Shown: positions 36,351-48,955, counted from the stretch's first letter. The stretch: DNA of 64,000 nt from Cricetomys ansorgei (GCA_026225945.1 JAMJFZ010001074.1:2069501-2133500), one strand, 5' to 3'. Notes: generated from the letters alone by a model not told the origin. Translations and numbers: made by a program.

Positions 36351-38039
36351 TGGAATGAATGGAAGGGAGGTGTGGTACCCAACTTTAGGATGTCTATGCA
36401 GAAATAGCAAATCCAGGGCAAGGTGGGTAGGTTAGGACTGGTTGGCTCAGATAATTTCAACAGGGTCAGTATGTTAAGTTCTGGCCCCTGTTACCTAGGA
36501 CCTGGCCCAGGAGTGTTGTTAGGGCCAGAAGACAGCAGCTTGGTCTGTGAGAGCTCAGTGAAGACAGTGCCTGGCAATGCTAGATGGGCAGCCGCACGTC
36601 TGAGAGGTGCCACAACGGAACCACCTGCTACCACTAGCTAGCCCTTTAGGAGAGGTGTGTCCCAGGCCACCAAGACTCCAAAATGTCACAGCTTTATAGA
36701 TGGCAGAAAATAAAAACATGGTTACATGCCCAGATTGCACCTCTGTGACCAGAGTTCACACGGCTTCACTACGCGTGAGCTCTGGCGGCAGCAACAGTCA
36801 CCAGCTAAACAGCAGTTGCCTTCTGCCCTGACAGCGCTCCTCCCTTCCCCTTGGGTCGCCACTACCTGGCACCGGTGGCAAACGCAGCGGAATGTCATTA
36901 CAAATTGTCTTCCCTTGATTTCATCATTTACACCCTAACTTGAAATCCGTATCCAAGCTCATCAGAACAGTAACAGTATTTGCTACAACTAAAGAAATCA
37001 CACTACTGGAATCAGAATCATTCGAATATTCAAACTTTGGGTACCAGGAGGTCACATCTGTTTAGCTTTGCAAGTGACACCAGTAGCTATTATTTGGATA
37101 TTTGCAATAAAATACAACAAAGGGAACCCAGAAAAATTATGTCTCCAGATTTCAAAGGCACCGCTAGTGTTTATCATCTAGCAGAAGCTCATTAGGTGAA
37201 TATCAAGACATTCCCCTTCCTCGTCAGCGTCTAAGCTTCTGAATGAAATTTCTGCTCTACTTTAAAATGCCAGCGATTATGTTCTTTTGGAATTCATGAT
37301 TTGGCTTTAGTCATCTCTCAGTACAATAGCAGTTTTGGCAAAGGAAAAGCTTAAACCTCTGTATTGATTTTTTTTTTTTTACTGGTAACATTCATTTCAT
37401 TGTGTATTCCACGTAAAAATAAAACCAGACCAAGTCAAAGCACGCATACAAATATAACTCATCAACAATAAGAGGTTTTCATTTCACTGTATTATTTTCA
37501 TAATCACAGGCATGCTTGTTGGCTAATATCATCATTAGGAAACAAAATATTAAGATAGCGGTTTAAAAGCAAAGTAAATGGAAATAAACTTATAGCTATT
37601 CAAACAGGCTCAGTACATTATCAAGCATCCCTCTTACACCCGACTCAGTATCACTGCAGAACAACAACAGGAGGACACCTAAAACCTAATTAAGCCTGAA
37701 CAGATCTCACCACAACAGTAAGCATATTACTCGATGGGATGGCTGGTCAGGACACCTGATCACGCCATTTCAATTCCTATGCTTAATAATCAATCATCAA
37801 TGTGATCCTACTAAGCCAGGTTTGAGGTAGGAACTAAAATATTCTCAAGTATCGTTTTTACCTTCTGAAACATTTCCAGCTCAGACAGCTATTATACTGT
37901 TGGGAGGAAAAATACGACGTTACTTCCCCTACTCTGCTTTGCTTCTATTTGCAGTCCCTGTGAAAAAAAATGCAGAAGTATTTGTATTCCATTTTCAGTT
38001 CGTGAGTATACACGCCGTGTGCATATATAAACATGAATG
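36351..38039. other. Unique intronic DNA
   Basis: Includes a poly-T at 37369-37380 and a homeodomain-like AT motif cluster near 37784-37800 (TAATAATCAATCATCAA). No exon recognised. Confidence 0.45.
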
Positions 38040-38260
38040 GAGGGATGGAGGGATGGTTCAGCAATTAAGAGCACTTGCTGTTCATCCAGCGGATCTGAGT
38101 TCTGTTCCCAGCCCCCTACTGGGCGTCTCACAGGCTCCTACATCGCTGGTTCCAGGGGATACAATATTCTCTCTGACTTCCCGGGGTACCTGCACACACA
38201 CATGCATACTAACAAACATATAGACACATAAACAAATAAAACATATATTTTTAAAAGACG
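38040..38260 (+). mobile_element. B3-class SINE
   Basis: GGATGGTTCAGCAATTAAGA, GCACTTGCTGTTCATCC and CTCTGACTTCCCGGGGTACC, then a CA tail and AAATAAAACATAT. Confidence 0.85.
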
Positions 38261-38416
38261 TAAGCAGAACAGAAGTTTGACTCTGAAAACCAAAGGAATG
38301 AGTTGGAGTTCCTATTTTCTCATAGAGGAGTTAGACCACTATTTCATTTAAATCCTCCAATACCCATTTCCTGCCACTTTCAATACAATACCAGAGATAG
38401 AGTTCAGAGTCTTCCT

Positions 38417-38590
38417 GAGGGGCTGGCAAGAGGACTCAGCAGTTAACAACATTTGCTGCTCTTTATTAAGCCCCAAGTTTGGTTTCCAGCAACCACACTG
38501 GGCCGCTCACAACTGCCTATAGCTCCAACTCTGGAGAATTCTGATGCATATACTCACGCATATTCACATAAATAAAAATATTTTTTTAAT
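38417..38590 (+). mobile_element. B2-class SINE
   Basis: GAGGGGCTGGCAAGAGGACT, GTTTCCAGCAACCACACTGG, CAACTCTGGAGAATTCTGATG and a CACATAAATAAAAATA tail. Confidence 0.85.
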
Positions 38591-39085
38591 TTTCCTGATT
38601 CCTCAAGGTTGCTCGATGAACTACGAGAAAGGAATGACGTAAGGGAGTGTTCTAGGTCAGTAGCAGTACCAACTGCAGCATTCTGTAGGAAGAAACCAAA
38701 CACTACACCTTATGACCCATCAAGGTTATAGACCTATATATGAAAAAATGAAATTTTAAAGCAAACTGAACAAATGTAGGGTGACTTGTGATACCAGATT
38801 ACAAACAGTTTTCTTCAGACCACAAAAACAAACTGTGATGTGCTAATTTACACATTGTAATGCGATGACTTAACTGGGTGAAAAAAATCAAGATTTCTTT
38901 CCAAAGGAGGGTACCAGAGATGAAACCAACAAGTAACATCAATAAGGACCGATGTTCTAATATTCATGGATATCCTTCTGAAGAGAACAACAACCAATAG
39001 GATGACAGACAAGGAAACTAGCAGAACAAGCAAAAGAGATGAATTCCCTGTTTTTAAGAACTTGAGCAAACACAGTAAAACAGAC

Positions 39086-39128
39086 ACACACACACACACA
39101 CACATGCACGCACGCACACACGCACGCA
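39086..39128. repeat. (CA)n with CACG variants
   Basis: CA units grading into GCACGCACGCACACACGCACGC. Confidence 0.93.
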
Positions 39129-39261
39129 GAAATTAATTAGTTAATTAATGAAAATGTTTTCTTAAATACCACAAGTCAATGAAATGGAGGGGAAGAGAGA
39201 TGCTGTCAGCGAGAGGGCAGAGCAATGAAGGCTGGGTGTTCCAAGACCAAGGTCAGAGGTG

Positions 39262-39500
39262 CAGGCTAGAGAGACGGCACCACTGTTAAAGGATCTGGGT
39301 TTGATTTCCAGCACCTACATAGCTGGCAAGCATCTGTATGTAACACCAGTCCCAGGGGATCCAACACCTTCTTCTGGCCTCCCCGGGTACTGCAAACACG
39401 TGGTGTACAGATACATACATACAGGTGTACAGACATACATACAGGTGTACAGACATACATACAGGCAAAGCACCCTACATATTAAGAAAAAGAAAAGTTG
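39262..39500 (+). mobile_element. B3 SINE with 22-bp minisatellite in its tail
   Basis: GCAGGCTAGAGAGACGGCAC, TTGATTTCCAGCACCTACAT, CTTCTTCTGGCCTCCCCGGG, then ACATACATACAGGTGTACAG-type units repeated about three times (39411-39465), then an A-rich tail. Confidence 0.85.
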
Positions 39501-40069
39501 AGAAAAAAATTTAATCTGAAGTACTCCGAAATGTGAAATGTTTTTAGTACCAACATATTTCCATGAACAGAAGATTCCATACACGTCTCATGTGATGACT
39601 TAATGTCAAAATGCAGATGCTCTAAAAACACTGTGCAAAATCACATTTTAGGCTATGTGCTTAACATGTATATGAAAAATGATTGAAATTCATATTTATA
39701 AATTAGTCTCAGCCCAAGATATCTCGTATGTACATACAAACTGATGGGCGTTATACTAACTGAGGTGGCCACCTCAGGTACAAGCTATGACATACATACA
39801 CAAACACCCAAGCAGAAGCGTTAGTAAGTACTGGACATTAAAAAGCCTCAGACCCACCTCAAAATAATAAAGTTTGTAGATGAGAGATTGTGAAGGAAGG
39901 GATGCCAAGGGTAAGAGCAGTTAAAAGCTTATAAAGAAAACTAGCTGGGTTGTAAGCACTGATCCTGGAGAACCAACCATGGAAATTCATTAGAGTATTC
40001 TCTCTCTGTAGAGGAAAAGTCCTGTGTGAAAGCTATGGTCTGCATTGCAGGGGCTACATTCAGAAGCCT
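39501..40069. other. Unique intronic DNA
   Basis: No recognised feature. Confidence 0.4.
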
Positions 40070-40872
40070 GTGTGGTCTGAATGGAATGTAGACACACTTC
40101 AATCCCGGTATCCAGAGGCAGTGGTGGTCCATACCTTTAATCCCTAAACAGAAACAGTGTGGAAGCAGACAGGAAGCAGAGATCAGAAGGAGTCAGTGTC
40201 ACACAGGAACTGACGTCTGAGATGAGTCAGAGTGGATGGCAGACAATCTGACTAATCAGAGGAGGAGTTGGCAGAGTACGGACATGCCCAACTCTCATGA
40301 GAAAAGGAGAGCTCTCAGCTCAGTTAAGGAGAATTACATAGGAGACAGAGTCAGTCAGTTAACAGAGTCAGTAGTAAGACAGGTCAGTTAACAGAAGCAA
40401 GCTGAAGAGTCAGTTGAGCAGTTAACAGAGTCGGTTACAGAAGAAGAGTTACAGAAGCTGAGGCTGCAGTGAGTTACAGAGCAGGCAGTTGAAGCAGTCG
40501 GTTACAGAGGCAGGATGCGGCAGTGAGAGCTCAGGGAGAGACACAGAGACACTGTAAAGCTCGGTCGAAGAAGCTAGAACAGAGAGTGAGTTGAACAAGA
40601 AGAGTAAGGGTTCAGAAGGAGCTAGTCAGAGTGGCTTAGTCAGCAGTAGATCTCGGAAGGCTAACACAAAAGCCTTCCAGGTCCGGGCTAGCAGTTTAAA
40701 TGTTCTAGATTGTGCGAAGGCTTAAGCCTTCCAGTTCAAGAAGTAATTGTAAAGAGTAATTGTAAAAAGTAAATTGTAAAGAGGCCAAAATGCTCTAGGG
40801 CTCCAGGGCTCCAGGCTAAAAACCAGAGATTTAATTAGACAGAAGAATAAACTGTCCTCAGCCCTAAACCAA
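40070..40872 (+). mobile_element. Solo LTR of a rodent endogenous retrovirus (family not named)
   Basis: About 0.8 kb beginning TGTGTGGTCTGAATGGAATG, with a B1-like stretch at 40107-40145 and a degenerate array of GTTAACAGAGTC/GTTACAGA units (40347-40515). Inverted repeats (GGAAGGCT...AGCCTTCC at 40655-40678; GAAGGCTTAAGCCTTC at 40716-40731) and the signal AATAAACTGTCCTCAGCCC follow. The 3' limit comes from comparison with the second copy at 45255-45556. No viral coding sequence is attached. Confidence 0.65.
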
Positions 40873-41049
40873 GGTCTATATCTGGTAAATTTACATGTAT
40901 GCTTCCTACTATATCTCTACATGCCAGTATGCTTCAAGCTTGTTATACTGGCTATTTTAAGGTGTGGCAAAAATAAAAGAGACAAGATCTTTAGCAAGAT
41001 ACCATTTATATAAATTATAAACATGCACCACCATACCGTTTTTTATTTT

Positions 41050-41228
41050 TTGTTATTTTTGTTTTATTCTGTTTTTGAGATAGGGTCTCTCTATGTAGCC
41101 CTGGCTGTCCTGAAACTCTCTATATAAGACAAACTGGCCTCAAACTTACCAGAGATCCACCTGCCTCTCTGCCTCTGTTCTGCCTCCTAAAAGCTGGGCC
41201 TAATGGCATGTGTGTGTCATACCATCCA
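41050..41228 (-). mobile_element. B1 SINE, antisense, older of a tandem pair
   Basis: TTTTTGAGATAGGGTCTCTC, CCCTGGCTGTCCTGAAACTC and CCACCTGCCTCTCTGCCTC. It contains a small internal expansion. Confidence 0.88.
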
Positions 41229-41390
41229 TTTTTTGTTTGTTTTCCAAGACAGGGCTTCTCTGTTGTAGCTCTGGCTGTCCTGGAACTCACTCTGTAGACC
41301 AGGCTGGCCTCAAACTCACAGAGATCCACCTGCCTCTGCCTCCTGAGTGCTGGGATTAAAGGCGGGTGCCACCACCGCCCAGCTACATCA
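41229..41390 (-). mobile_element. B1 SINE, antisense, younger of a tandem pair
   Basis: AAGACAGGGCTTCTCTGTTG, CTGGAACTCACTCTGTAGAC, CCTGCCTCTGCCTCCTGAGT and GCTGGGATTAAAGGCGGGTG. One of the least diverged SINEs in the window, in Ssbp2 sense orientation. Confidence 0.94.
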
Positions 41391-42274
41391 TTCATTTTTT
41401 AGAGTTCTCCCAAAAAACATGAGAATGAATGTCAACAGGGGCAGCAAGTGAGATTGGAAAGAGGGAATAAATGAGAACAAAATGCCCATGATCACAGAAC
41501 AACTAAATCTGACTTGGGAGGAGGGCGAATCCTACCACACCTTCCTTTTACTAAACTACAAGACCTGAACTGGCCAAAAGGTGCTCCAGAAGTCAAAGTG
41601 TGGCAAGTGGAATGAGAGCCTGGCTCCATCCAGCACATGGAGGAGGCAGAAGCCAGCGTGGGGCGAGAGTGCCCCTTATGAACTAACGCTTCACTGTTAC
41701 CACTTAAAACTGCACACTGGCGCTGGAATTCAAGCTTCCTAGACTAGTATTTAGTCCCACGGTGCCACTGGAATGGGCAACCACAGAAGCAGCTAAACAC
41801 TACATGGCTTAAATACTGCCTGTCCCCGTCGTGGGCTCTTCTAGGAGTACCCTACTGTTCGTCAGTACAGAGACTCTCCTTCCTCACACTGGGGCTTCCT
41901 TGCTACTGTCAGGGTGGACGCAACACTTCTAAACATCTAATAATCAGCTTCTCCGAAAGAAACATCCTCTATCTGCCTTCCTCTGTTTTTATATCCACCC
42001 CACGTATCCCACCAGGTCCCGAGTCCGGAGTGCTTCCACAGCGCTAACGGAATGATCTGAAGTCCCACGGCTTTCCCGAGCAGTCTGCCTGATGACTTCG
42101 GCACACAGCCTTTTCCTTCCTTAATTTCTTTTGCACTTACTCTGTGCATCGTTCAATTAGCACCTTATTATACTAACACTTCGTTTAACCGGCATCATTG
42201 GGAAAGCAAAGTGAACTTCCCAGACAACATAAGCATTAATTTAAGAGGCAAAAAAAGTAAATTCGGTGCTACCC
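41391..42274. other. Unique intronic DNA with a CpG-retaining patch
   Basis: About 14 CpGs between 41825 and 42150 in repeat-free sequence, including CCCGAGTCCGG-like clusters. Candidate regulatory element, no direct proof. Confidence 0.4.
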
Positions 42275-42435
42275 TTAGTTACTGACAGACTTAAGTTCAA
42301 ATCCCAAGCCTGCTACTGTGAGCTAGGTTCAGCAAGTGTCAACAGGTATCTCTAAGTTTGTCGAATCGTCTTATAAAGAGGGATATACATTACCACCTTC
42401 GCAAAGTTGTTGGCTTGCAGAAATCTCATGTAATG
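42275..42435 (+). mobile_element. MIR SINE (ancient)
   Basis: AAGTTCAAATCCCAAGCCTG, CTACTGTGAGCTAGG, TCTTATAAAGAGGGATATAC and GAAATCTCATGTAATGTATC follow the MIR order. Confidence 0.7.
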
Positions 42436-45254
42436 TATCCAGCAAGCATCCTTTCGATCACGGCTGTAACTACTCTACCTCGTGTGATGCACTGAGACAT
42501 CAATTTTATGGAAACATCCGTCTATATATTTTTAGATCTTTCTCAAAACTGAGGAGAAATTGAGCATTTCCTAATGATTCTCGTCACTCAAAATGAACTT
42601 ATCCAAAAAAATACTAATCACAGCCATAAAAGTAACATCAAAATTATGAAGTTACTAGCTATCATTACTTTTTTTCAACTATTGACTCAAATATTTTAAT
42701 AATTTACTAAAAAACATCATATATTTGTCCTTTATCATTTTTAGAGGACCACAGATTAAAAGAAAAGTCAATAATATGTTCTTGGGATAAAAGTATTGTC
42801 CTTAAAAGCAATCACGTCTATCAGTACTTTCAAAGTCTATGAAGGTACTAAGCCAAATGAATATTTGGCAATATCCAGTGGAAAATTATCTTTTTGCCAA
42901 GTAGGAGGAAAGATTTCCTGGCTACTTAATAAGATCTGGGCAAAAATGGCTTATCTACTTCAAGCATTCCAGTAACCACTCTAATAAGAAGCTTAAAAAT
43001 AAGTCAATTAACTTAACCAATAAACTTCAACTGCTATAACGCCTTCAAACTCTCAGTTTCAATACATCTACAGATAACCATCCAAGTGAGAAGACACCTT
43101 TTTCTCTCCCTCAAGAACCATCAACCATGTGCAGATTCTTAGAATGGTAATCTCTGATTGTTTTGGGGTGTGTGTGTGTGTGTGTGTGTGTGTCACTTGT
43201 TTGTAATTATACACAGCTTGGGGATGTAATAAGATAAAATCCTGGAAGGATAATTGAAGTGTTATGTCCTCATCTCCATTATCGGGTGAACAAAAACTGG
43301 CTGTTTCAACTCTGCAGAGCACTGAAGCACTGGGTTTCAACACTGGTCCATGAGATGGTCTTTAATTTGACGTTTCCTATCCAGTCAAAGTTGCCTTTTA
43401 TACCATCACCTACGGGAACTGCAGAATCCGAGCATTTAAAACCCTACATTCAAAGTGGAATGACATACTCAAGACCATAAAATACACGGATTTCAGAAAC
43501 TAAAATGTGCAGTAACAATGCCATGGTGGCATCTTGTCTGTAATGTTTAATTCCTTCTAAATATGAAAGCTAAAATTTACCTCCTCCGAAATAAAGAGAT
43601 AAAATCCATGATCTGTAAAATATATAAATACTTCTAATATAAAAACATTAAAAGTGAGCATTCTTGGTGAACAGGGCAGCCATCTTTACATTGGGGGTCC
43701 ACACAAGTAGCGAAAGGCATCACCAGGCATTCCATATTTCCTCTTATTGAGCTGTAAACAATATCTCCATTATTTTAAAAAGAGCTGTTTTGCTTTTACA
43801 TGGTCAGCTTCCTACCAAAGTTCTGTAAAGACTAAGCGGAATCCCACCAACAATTTATCCAATTGCTCTAATTCGTATCTACCAGAAAAAGGGCAATATG
43901 CTTGTTTTCCTGGTCTGTGGCTTTTCGTAAGAACTTCCCTTTTTACATTATATTCAGAACTTGAAGGAAGAAAGGGTTTAATTTCAAAAAAGTTATTTCA
44001 AAACATAATTTATTTCAAAAAAGTAATTTCAGAAAATAAATTATTATTTAAAATAAAAACCTGAAGTGAATTTTTATTAAAGTCCTGAATAACAATAAGC
44101 AATTTTCTCGTTATTAGAAGAAAGGGGCCTAGAAAACAATTCAACGTTATAAGACGCTTCAACTAGCATAGTTTCAAAATATTTAAATTTTCAACAGTTT
44201 TAAATACTTATTAAGAATTGTAGCCTTTCTTCCTCAAGCAAGATAAGCACATCCAGGATCCCTCAGTAACACACAGTATCTGTTGTATTGAGCTCATTTT
44301 GGTGTCAATCCCAAAATGAAATCCTATCAGTCATAAGCAGAAAAAAAAAAGAAGACTCCAGTGACCTTAGGATTCTATTCAATGGAAGAAATAAGTTGGA
44401 GGTCAAGTAACAAGCATAAAGGAGAAGACAGAACTCTTGTGACATTCCAACAGCTGAGAGATGGGTCCCTCCCAGTAACTGACAGCTGCGGAGTCTCACC
44501 AAGACATCAGCGACCCGGAGTAAAGCACCTGATGCAGTGCAATGAGGGAAATGAGCGAGAGCTCTCCCAGAAGCTCCAGCGAGGGCTGACGTCCTACTGG
44601 ATGCAGGCCCCAGATACTAAGTAGTGCTTATTAAAACCTAGTCAGATATCCGTGCGCTTTTAAGGATATGAAGTTATTCTCTGCTCTGTCAAAGAAAAAG
44701 GAATCCAAACTTTATTAAAGCATTATCAGTCTTATAGTTATCTGGGGGGAAAAAAATCCCGAATCAAAAATGTGCAAGTTGTATTAGTAAACAGGCACAA
44801 AGATGGCATTTTCTGATCTGGCTCAATTCCCTTTAAGTAATAGTGTATGATACAGAAACAAGCTCCACCTGCTTTTTTGCCTTTTATACTGTCTTATGTA
44901 CACAGATAAAAACAGGCCAATGTTTAATGTGTTGCACTGCTTCCAGACTGGCAATAGCCAAGGAAGATCTAGTAAGTAAAACAAATTATAACAATAACCT
45001 TAAATATTTAATTTCTTAAAGGGCTTGCAACCCTAGACTGTGATATTCTTCACCTTGGTTTTACTCTGCAGTTTGACAAAGTCCCTTTCTGAGATCTATT
45101 CTAAATGACAATAAGCCACTGTCATACAGAAACACTCATACATTTCAGAGCTGCTGGCATTACCAAGTGTAGTGGAATAGGATTCAGGGCAAAAGGCAGT
45201 TTATTCTTTGTCTAATTCGATCCCTGATTATAGCTTGGAGCCCTAGAGCGTTTC
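42436..45254. other. Unique intronic DNA
   Basis: About 2.8 kb. It contains a (TG)n at 43167-43193 and local TTATTTCAAAA-type short repeats at 43979-44045. No exon or RNA recognised. Confidence 0.45.
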
Positions 45255-45556
45255 TGCCTCCACACAATCTAGTCTTCAGTCTAGACCTGGAAGGCTTACC
45301 TCCATACAATCTAGAACATTTAAGTCTCTGTGCTACCTAATTTACCTCTATGACTTAAAGCTCTGAGTTTGGAAGGAGCTAATCAGAGGGACTCAGTCAG
45401 ACGTGTGTCTCAGAGGTTGGATAGATTGTACAGAGGCCGAAGCCTTCCAGTTCAAGGATTAAGAGTAGATTGTAAGGAGGTTAAAACACTTCTGGGCTCC
45501 AGGACAAGAACTGGTGATTGAATTAGACAAAGAATAAACCATCCTTTGCCCTGAAC
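45255..45556 (+). mobile_element. Rearranged fragment of the same LTR family as 40070-40872
   Basis: The right part (45370-45556) is direct: AAGGAGCTAATCAGAGG, GAAGCCTTCCAGTTCAAGG, GGGCTCCAGG, GAATAAACCATCC. The left part (45285-45335) is inverted: GACCTGGAAGGCTTACC and CAATCTAGAACATTTAAG are the complement of 40676-40712 in the first copy. Confidence 0.65.
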
Positions 45557-46628
45557 AAACAGCTACTTCCGGCATCAATGACTATAACCAAGAGGACAAT
45601 CAAAATAATGAGAGAATGAAGAATGCAGAGAAATCTGGCTCTCCTGCATATGGGTTCTCAACCAGCAAAGGAAATGATTTACAAAGTCTTCAGAAGTTAA
45701 GGGAACTATTTTCTTCTACTTAAACAGTGGCTACAGAAGAAGACAGGTGAAGATGGTGCACAATGGCAGATGCACTGTTGCCTCTCCTATGGTAAATAAC
45801 CCATGTACCAGCGATACTAGGATCATTGTCCTTTGACGAATGTTTTTCAAATTAACACACCACCTTATTCAAAAGAAGTTTCAAATTGATCTGCGGGCTT
45901 TTTACAGTTGATTTTAAGTAAATATAAGCATACTAAACTAGTTACTAAAGGAAACTACATAAGTGTTCTGCTTAGAATAGCAGCGAGTATAAGATCTGTC
46001 TCCTGCTGTCCACTACACATTATATTAAATATATTGATACAACTGAATTTTATTGCATTTTTATAACAATATAAAGATAGCCCAATATTCTCAGCTGAAT
46101 TTCAAATCCAAATTTCAAATTCAAGTCATGAGATGAACCTAAGCCCATATTCTGAACTTTAAAGCCCAAACTTTCTCTAACTTGTACCTTACATTTTAAT
46201 TCAAATATACTTTCAGACAATAAGTTTTTAGTAAGAAATCGACATTTTTGCCAGTTATTCACAATGCATTTTGTAAACATCACTACTGACAGCAAAATAG
46301 AAGTTTTATCAGAAAACACACGGCGAACAAACGGGACTTTATCACCTCCACACACACATTTGCCTCCCTCGTAGCATATTCTTGCGCTGTAACAAATGAC
46401 AAACGCATTTACCAACCATCTGTGCTCCCTACCACCGGATAACTCTGTTTAACACTTCAGATTGGACGTTTCCTTCTTTCATGGTGCTAAAAAGTGCCTA
46501 CTTCAAAACTTCAAATTGGGCCCCAGCAGCCTCGGGAGGGATTCTAAACTAATCCATGCTTTCCAGAACTAGCTGTGGTTCCTCTCTGAGACTTCTCCTG
46601 TCTTCCCAGATGTCCCTGCCTGCACGTG

Positions 46629-46631
<3 letters not shown>
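45557..46631. other. Unique intronic DNA
   Basis: No recognised feature. The minus-strand open frame at 46050-46415 has no recognisable family. Confidence 0.4.
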
Positions 46632-46678
<47 letters not shown>

Positions 46679-46728
46679 TGCACGCACACACACACACGTG
46701 CACACACATGCACACACTCACATGCCCC
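46632..46728. repeat. (CA)n microsatellite with CACG/CATG variants
   Basis: About 22 pure CA units, then mixed GCACGCACACACACACACG units. Confidence 0.96.
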
Positions 46729-47134
46729 GGCACTACTGAGCTCTCTGTTTCTTCACAGGCTCAGACTCCAGGTTCTGGACGTCTCCCAAGCACAGACCGT
46801 TCCCTAGCTGAGCACACGGTTCACTTCCCTGGCAAGGTTCGGCTCTTTGCTGCTGGATCCCCACTGCCTGGTACAGCACTCTGGCAAACGGTGAGGCCCT
46901 GAATAAATATTTAATGAGTGAGTGAATGGGTGACAGGATTTAAACTTTTGTTTTAAACTTTTGCTTTTGAGGGAGGTTATTTATTGGGAGCTTGGAAGAT
47001 GACCAGTGTACACAAAGGTCACTGTCTGTCGTCTTCGTCCCTCGAACATCTTCATTTTCTGTTCCTGGCCTGTGATAATCTTGTGTATTAACTTCTCTTA
47101 CCTCCTTCCCCTCGCTCAGACACACCTTTATTTT
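46729..47134. other. Unique intronic DNA
   Basis: Includes CCCTGAATAAATATTTAATGAG, which resembles the end of an ancient MIR/L2-type repeat (46895-46930). Otherwise nothing. Confidence 0.35.
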
Positions 47135-47282
47135 GACTTTTTTTTTTTTTTTTTTTTTGAGGAGAGAGGGGCGTGGAGACAAGTTTTTTATAGTCCAAGC
47201 TGACCTGGAACCATGTAGTCCAGGCTGTTCTTGAACTCCCGATCCTCCATCCCCCACTTCCCCAATGCTGTGATTAATAGAA
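47135..47282 (-). mobile_element. B1 SINE, antisense, diverged
   Basis: A poly-T of 22 is followed by GAGGAGAGAGGGGCGTGGAG, CCAGGCTGTTCTTGAACTCC and GCTGTGATTAATAG. Confidence 0.8.
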
Positions 47283-47365
47283 ACCACCAAAAACGGACTT
47301 AAAACAGACCTTTGTTAAAAGATGTTTCAGAAACGCTGGCATGAGATTCAGAAAAATTGGCTCTT

Positions 47366-47452
47366 GGGCTGAAGGGTGTAGCTCGGTGGTAGAGCACTTG
47401 CCTAGGATGTGGGAGGCCCCAGGCTCTCTCCCAGCACCATGTACAGTAATAA
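47366..47452 (+). mobile_element. ID SINE
   Basis: GGGCTGAAGGGTGTAGCTCG, GTGGTAGAGCACTTGCCTAG and CCCAGCACCATG. The tRNA-like A-box and B-box regions are visible. Confidence 0.88.
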
Positions 47453-48919
47453 AGTAAGTGGGCTCTTCCCACTTCGTGATTTGAAGAGGGTTTTCATCTT
47501 TGTCCTCTCCTTTGCCACCTCATTACGTCTCTCTGTGGCTGTGTGTGTTCTGCACGAAGCAAGAAACTGAGAAAAGATCACACGGCCATGTGTGAAGCAC
47601 GAAGAGACAGAGAGAACTGTGATCCCAGAATCCAAGCACACGCGCTGGGTCCTGGCTCCTTAGCTGTGCACCCACTTCTGCTGGGCGCTTACATTTTCAC
47701 GAGCCCTTACTGCATGTACGAAATTATTTGTATCGATGAAATTATGTTACTCTATAGTAAAGTAAGTAAATAATAAAATGAAGGGCAGATTTCATTCAAC
47801 TGGTTTAGGGGGTTGTTGTGCTTTCGTTAAACAATACTTCAAAATGTCCAGGCATGTGCGGATACAGAAAAAAAGTCTGAAAGGTCATACGCTTGTTTTC
47901 ATTCTCTTCATTTTTGTCGTGTGATGCGAAGATGGAATTCACATGTCTACTCACCCCAGAAAGGGAACCCGCAACAAAGTCCAAACTTTTGGGGTTTGGG
48001 GTGAACTTTGGGGGGATTTTATAGGGATTACTTAGAGGGGCAGAAATGACTAGAAGACAGCTCCATCACCGAGGCCCGCCCCGGCATGGGCTGCAGCTCA
48101 CAGAGCTGGGACGGAGCGCACTGCACAGCCCGCGGGTGTGTGTCCTGTGGAGCCAACAGATTGGGGTGTCCTTCCCACGTGACTCTGATCTAAACCTCTT
48201 CCAGACAGCTGTTCTGGTCTCAGTCTTCTTGGCAGCTCAGCTTTTACTGCTTACTCTTGCAGAGAGGGGCCTAGTGAATTCGGTCTGTTTCAGGGACTTC
48301 CTGAAGCTATTTTGAGTTCTTTACTTTCCTACTTAAAGGGTTTCCTGCAGGACAGAATGTTTTCATCTCAGGGAAAACTATTACACAATTTTCCTTCCCT
48401 GTACTTTTTAAGTTAACTTTTTTTCCAGAAAGCATTTGTTTTAAATACTGATGGTCTACTGACTGGTAGACACAGAAAACAGTTATTAATTTAGTTTCTT
48501 AACTATACCACAATCATTTCCCAGTTACCTCTTGGAATGATCTCTTTATTCTAATCTAAGATTCAGAAAGCTTTTAGAAATCAATTGACAAAAAGCTAAC
48601 AATGTAACCCATCCTAAAATTTACTTTAAAGATTTATGCCCAGTCCCTTCAATGCCTATCTACTAGAGAAAATATCCACTTACTGGCTTCTTTCCCATAC
48701 CCTACAGTGGCGCATTATTGTCATTCTTTCATACAACTTAAAGTACAAAAATGTAGACCACAGCAGTCAACAACACCTCTTCACAATGTGGCAGAACCCC
48801 AGCAAACACTTCCCATTTGGAAAACTTACCAAGTAGAGTCAATCTGTATCTCCTTGTAGTTAGTTTCTTTCTGCTTGTTCTTTCTCGAGGCAAGGCTTTT
48901 CACTCCCCAAAATACTACT
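47453..48919. other. Mostly unique intronic DNA with a GC-richer patch
   Basis: 48060-48180 is GC-richer with several CpGs and a CCCACGTGACT E-box. No exon could be established. Confidence 0.4.
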
Positions 48920-48955
48920 ACTAGCCAGGCATGGTTACGCACGCCTTTGACTACC
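48920..48955 (+). mobile_element. 5' stub of a B1 SINE
   Basis: TAGCCAGGCATGGTTACGCA then CGCCTTTGACTACC, truncated and followed by A-rich sequence to about 49012. Confidence 0.65.

Noticed and set aside
41120..41395. Minus-strand 91-codon frame
   Set aside because: Translation of two tandem B1 SINEs (the typical B1 peptide pattern).
47366..47452. tRNA gene
   Set aside because: tRNA-like promoter boxes are present, but the sequence is an ID SINE with an A-rich tail and cannot fold as a complete functional tRNA as read by eye.
48060..48330. Alternative Ssbp2 first exon in a GC-richer patch
   Set aside because: No start codon with a donor and no match to SSBP2 coding sequence; composition is only mildly raised.
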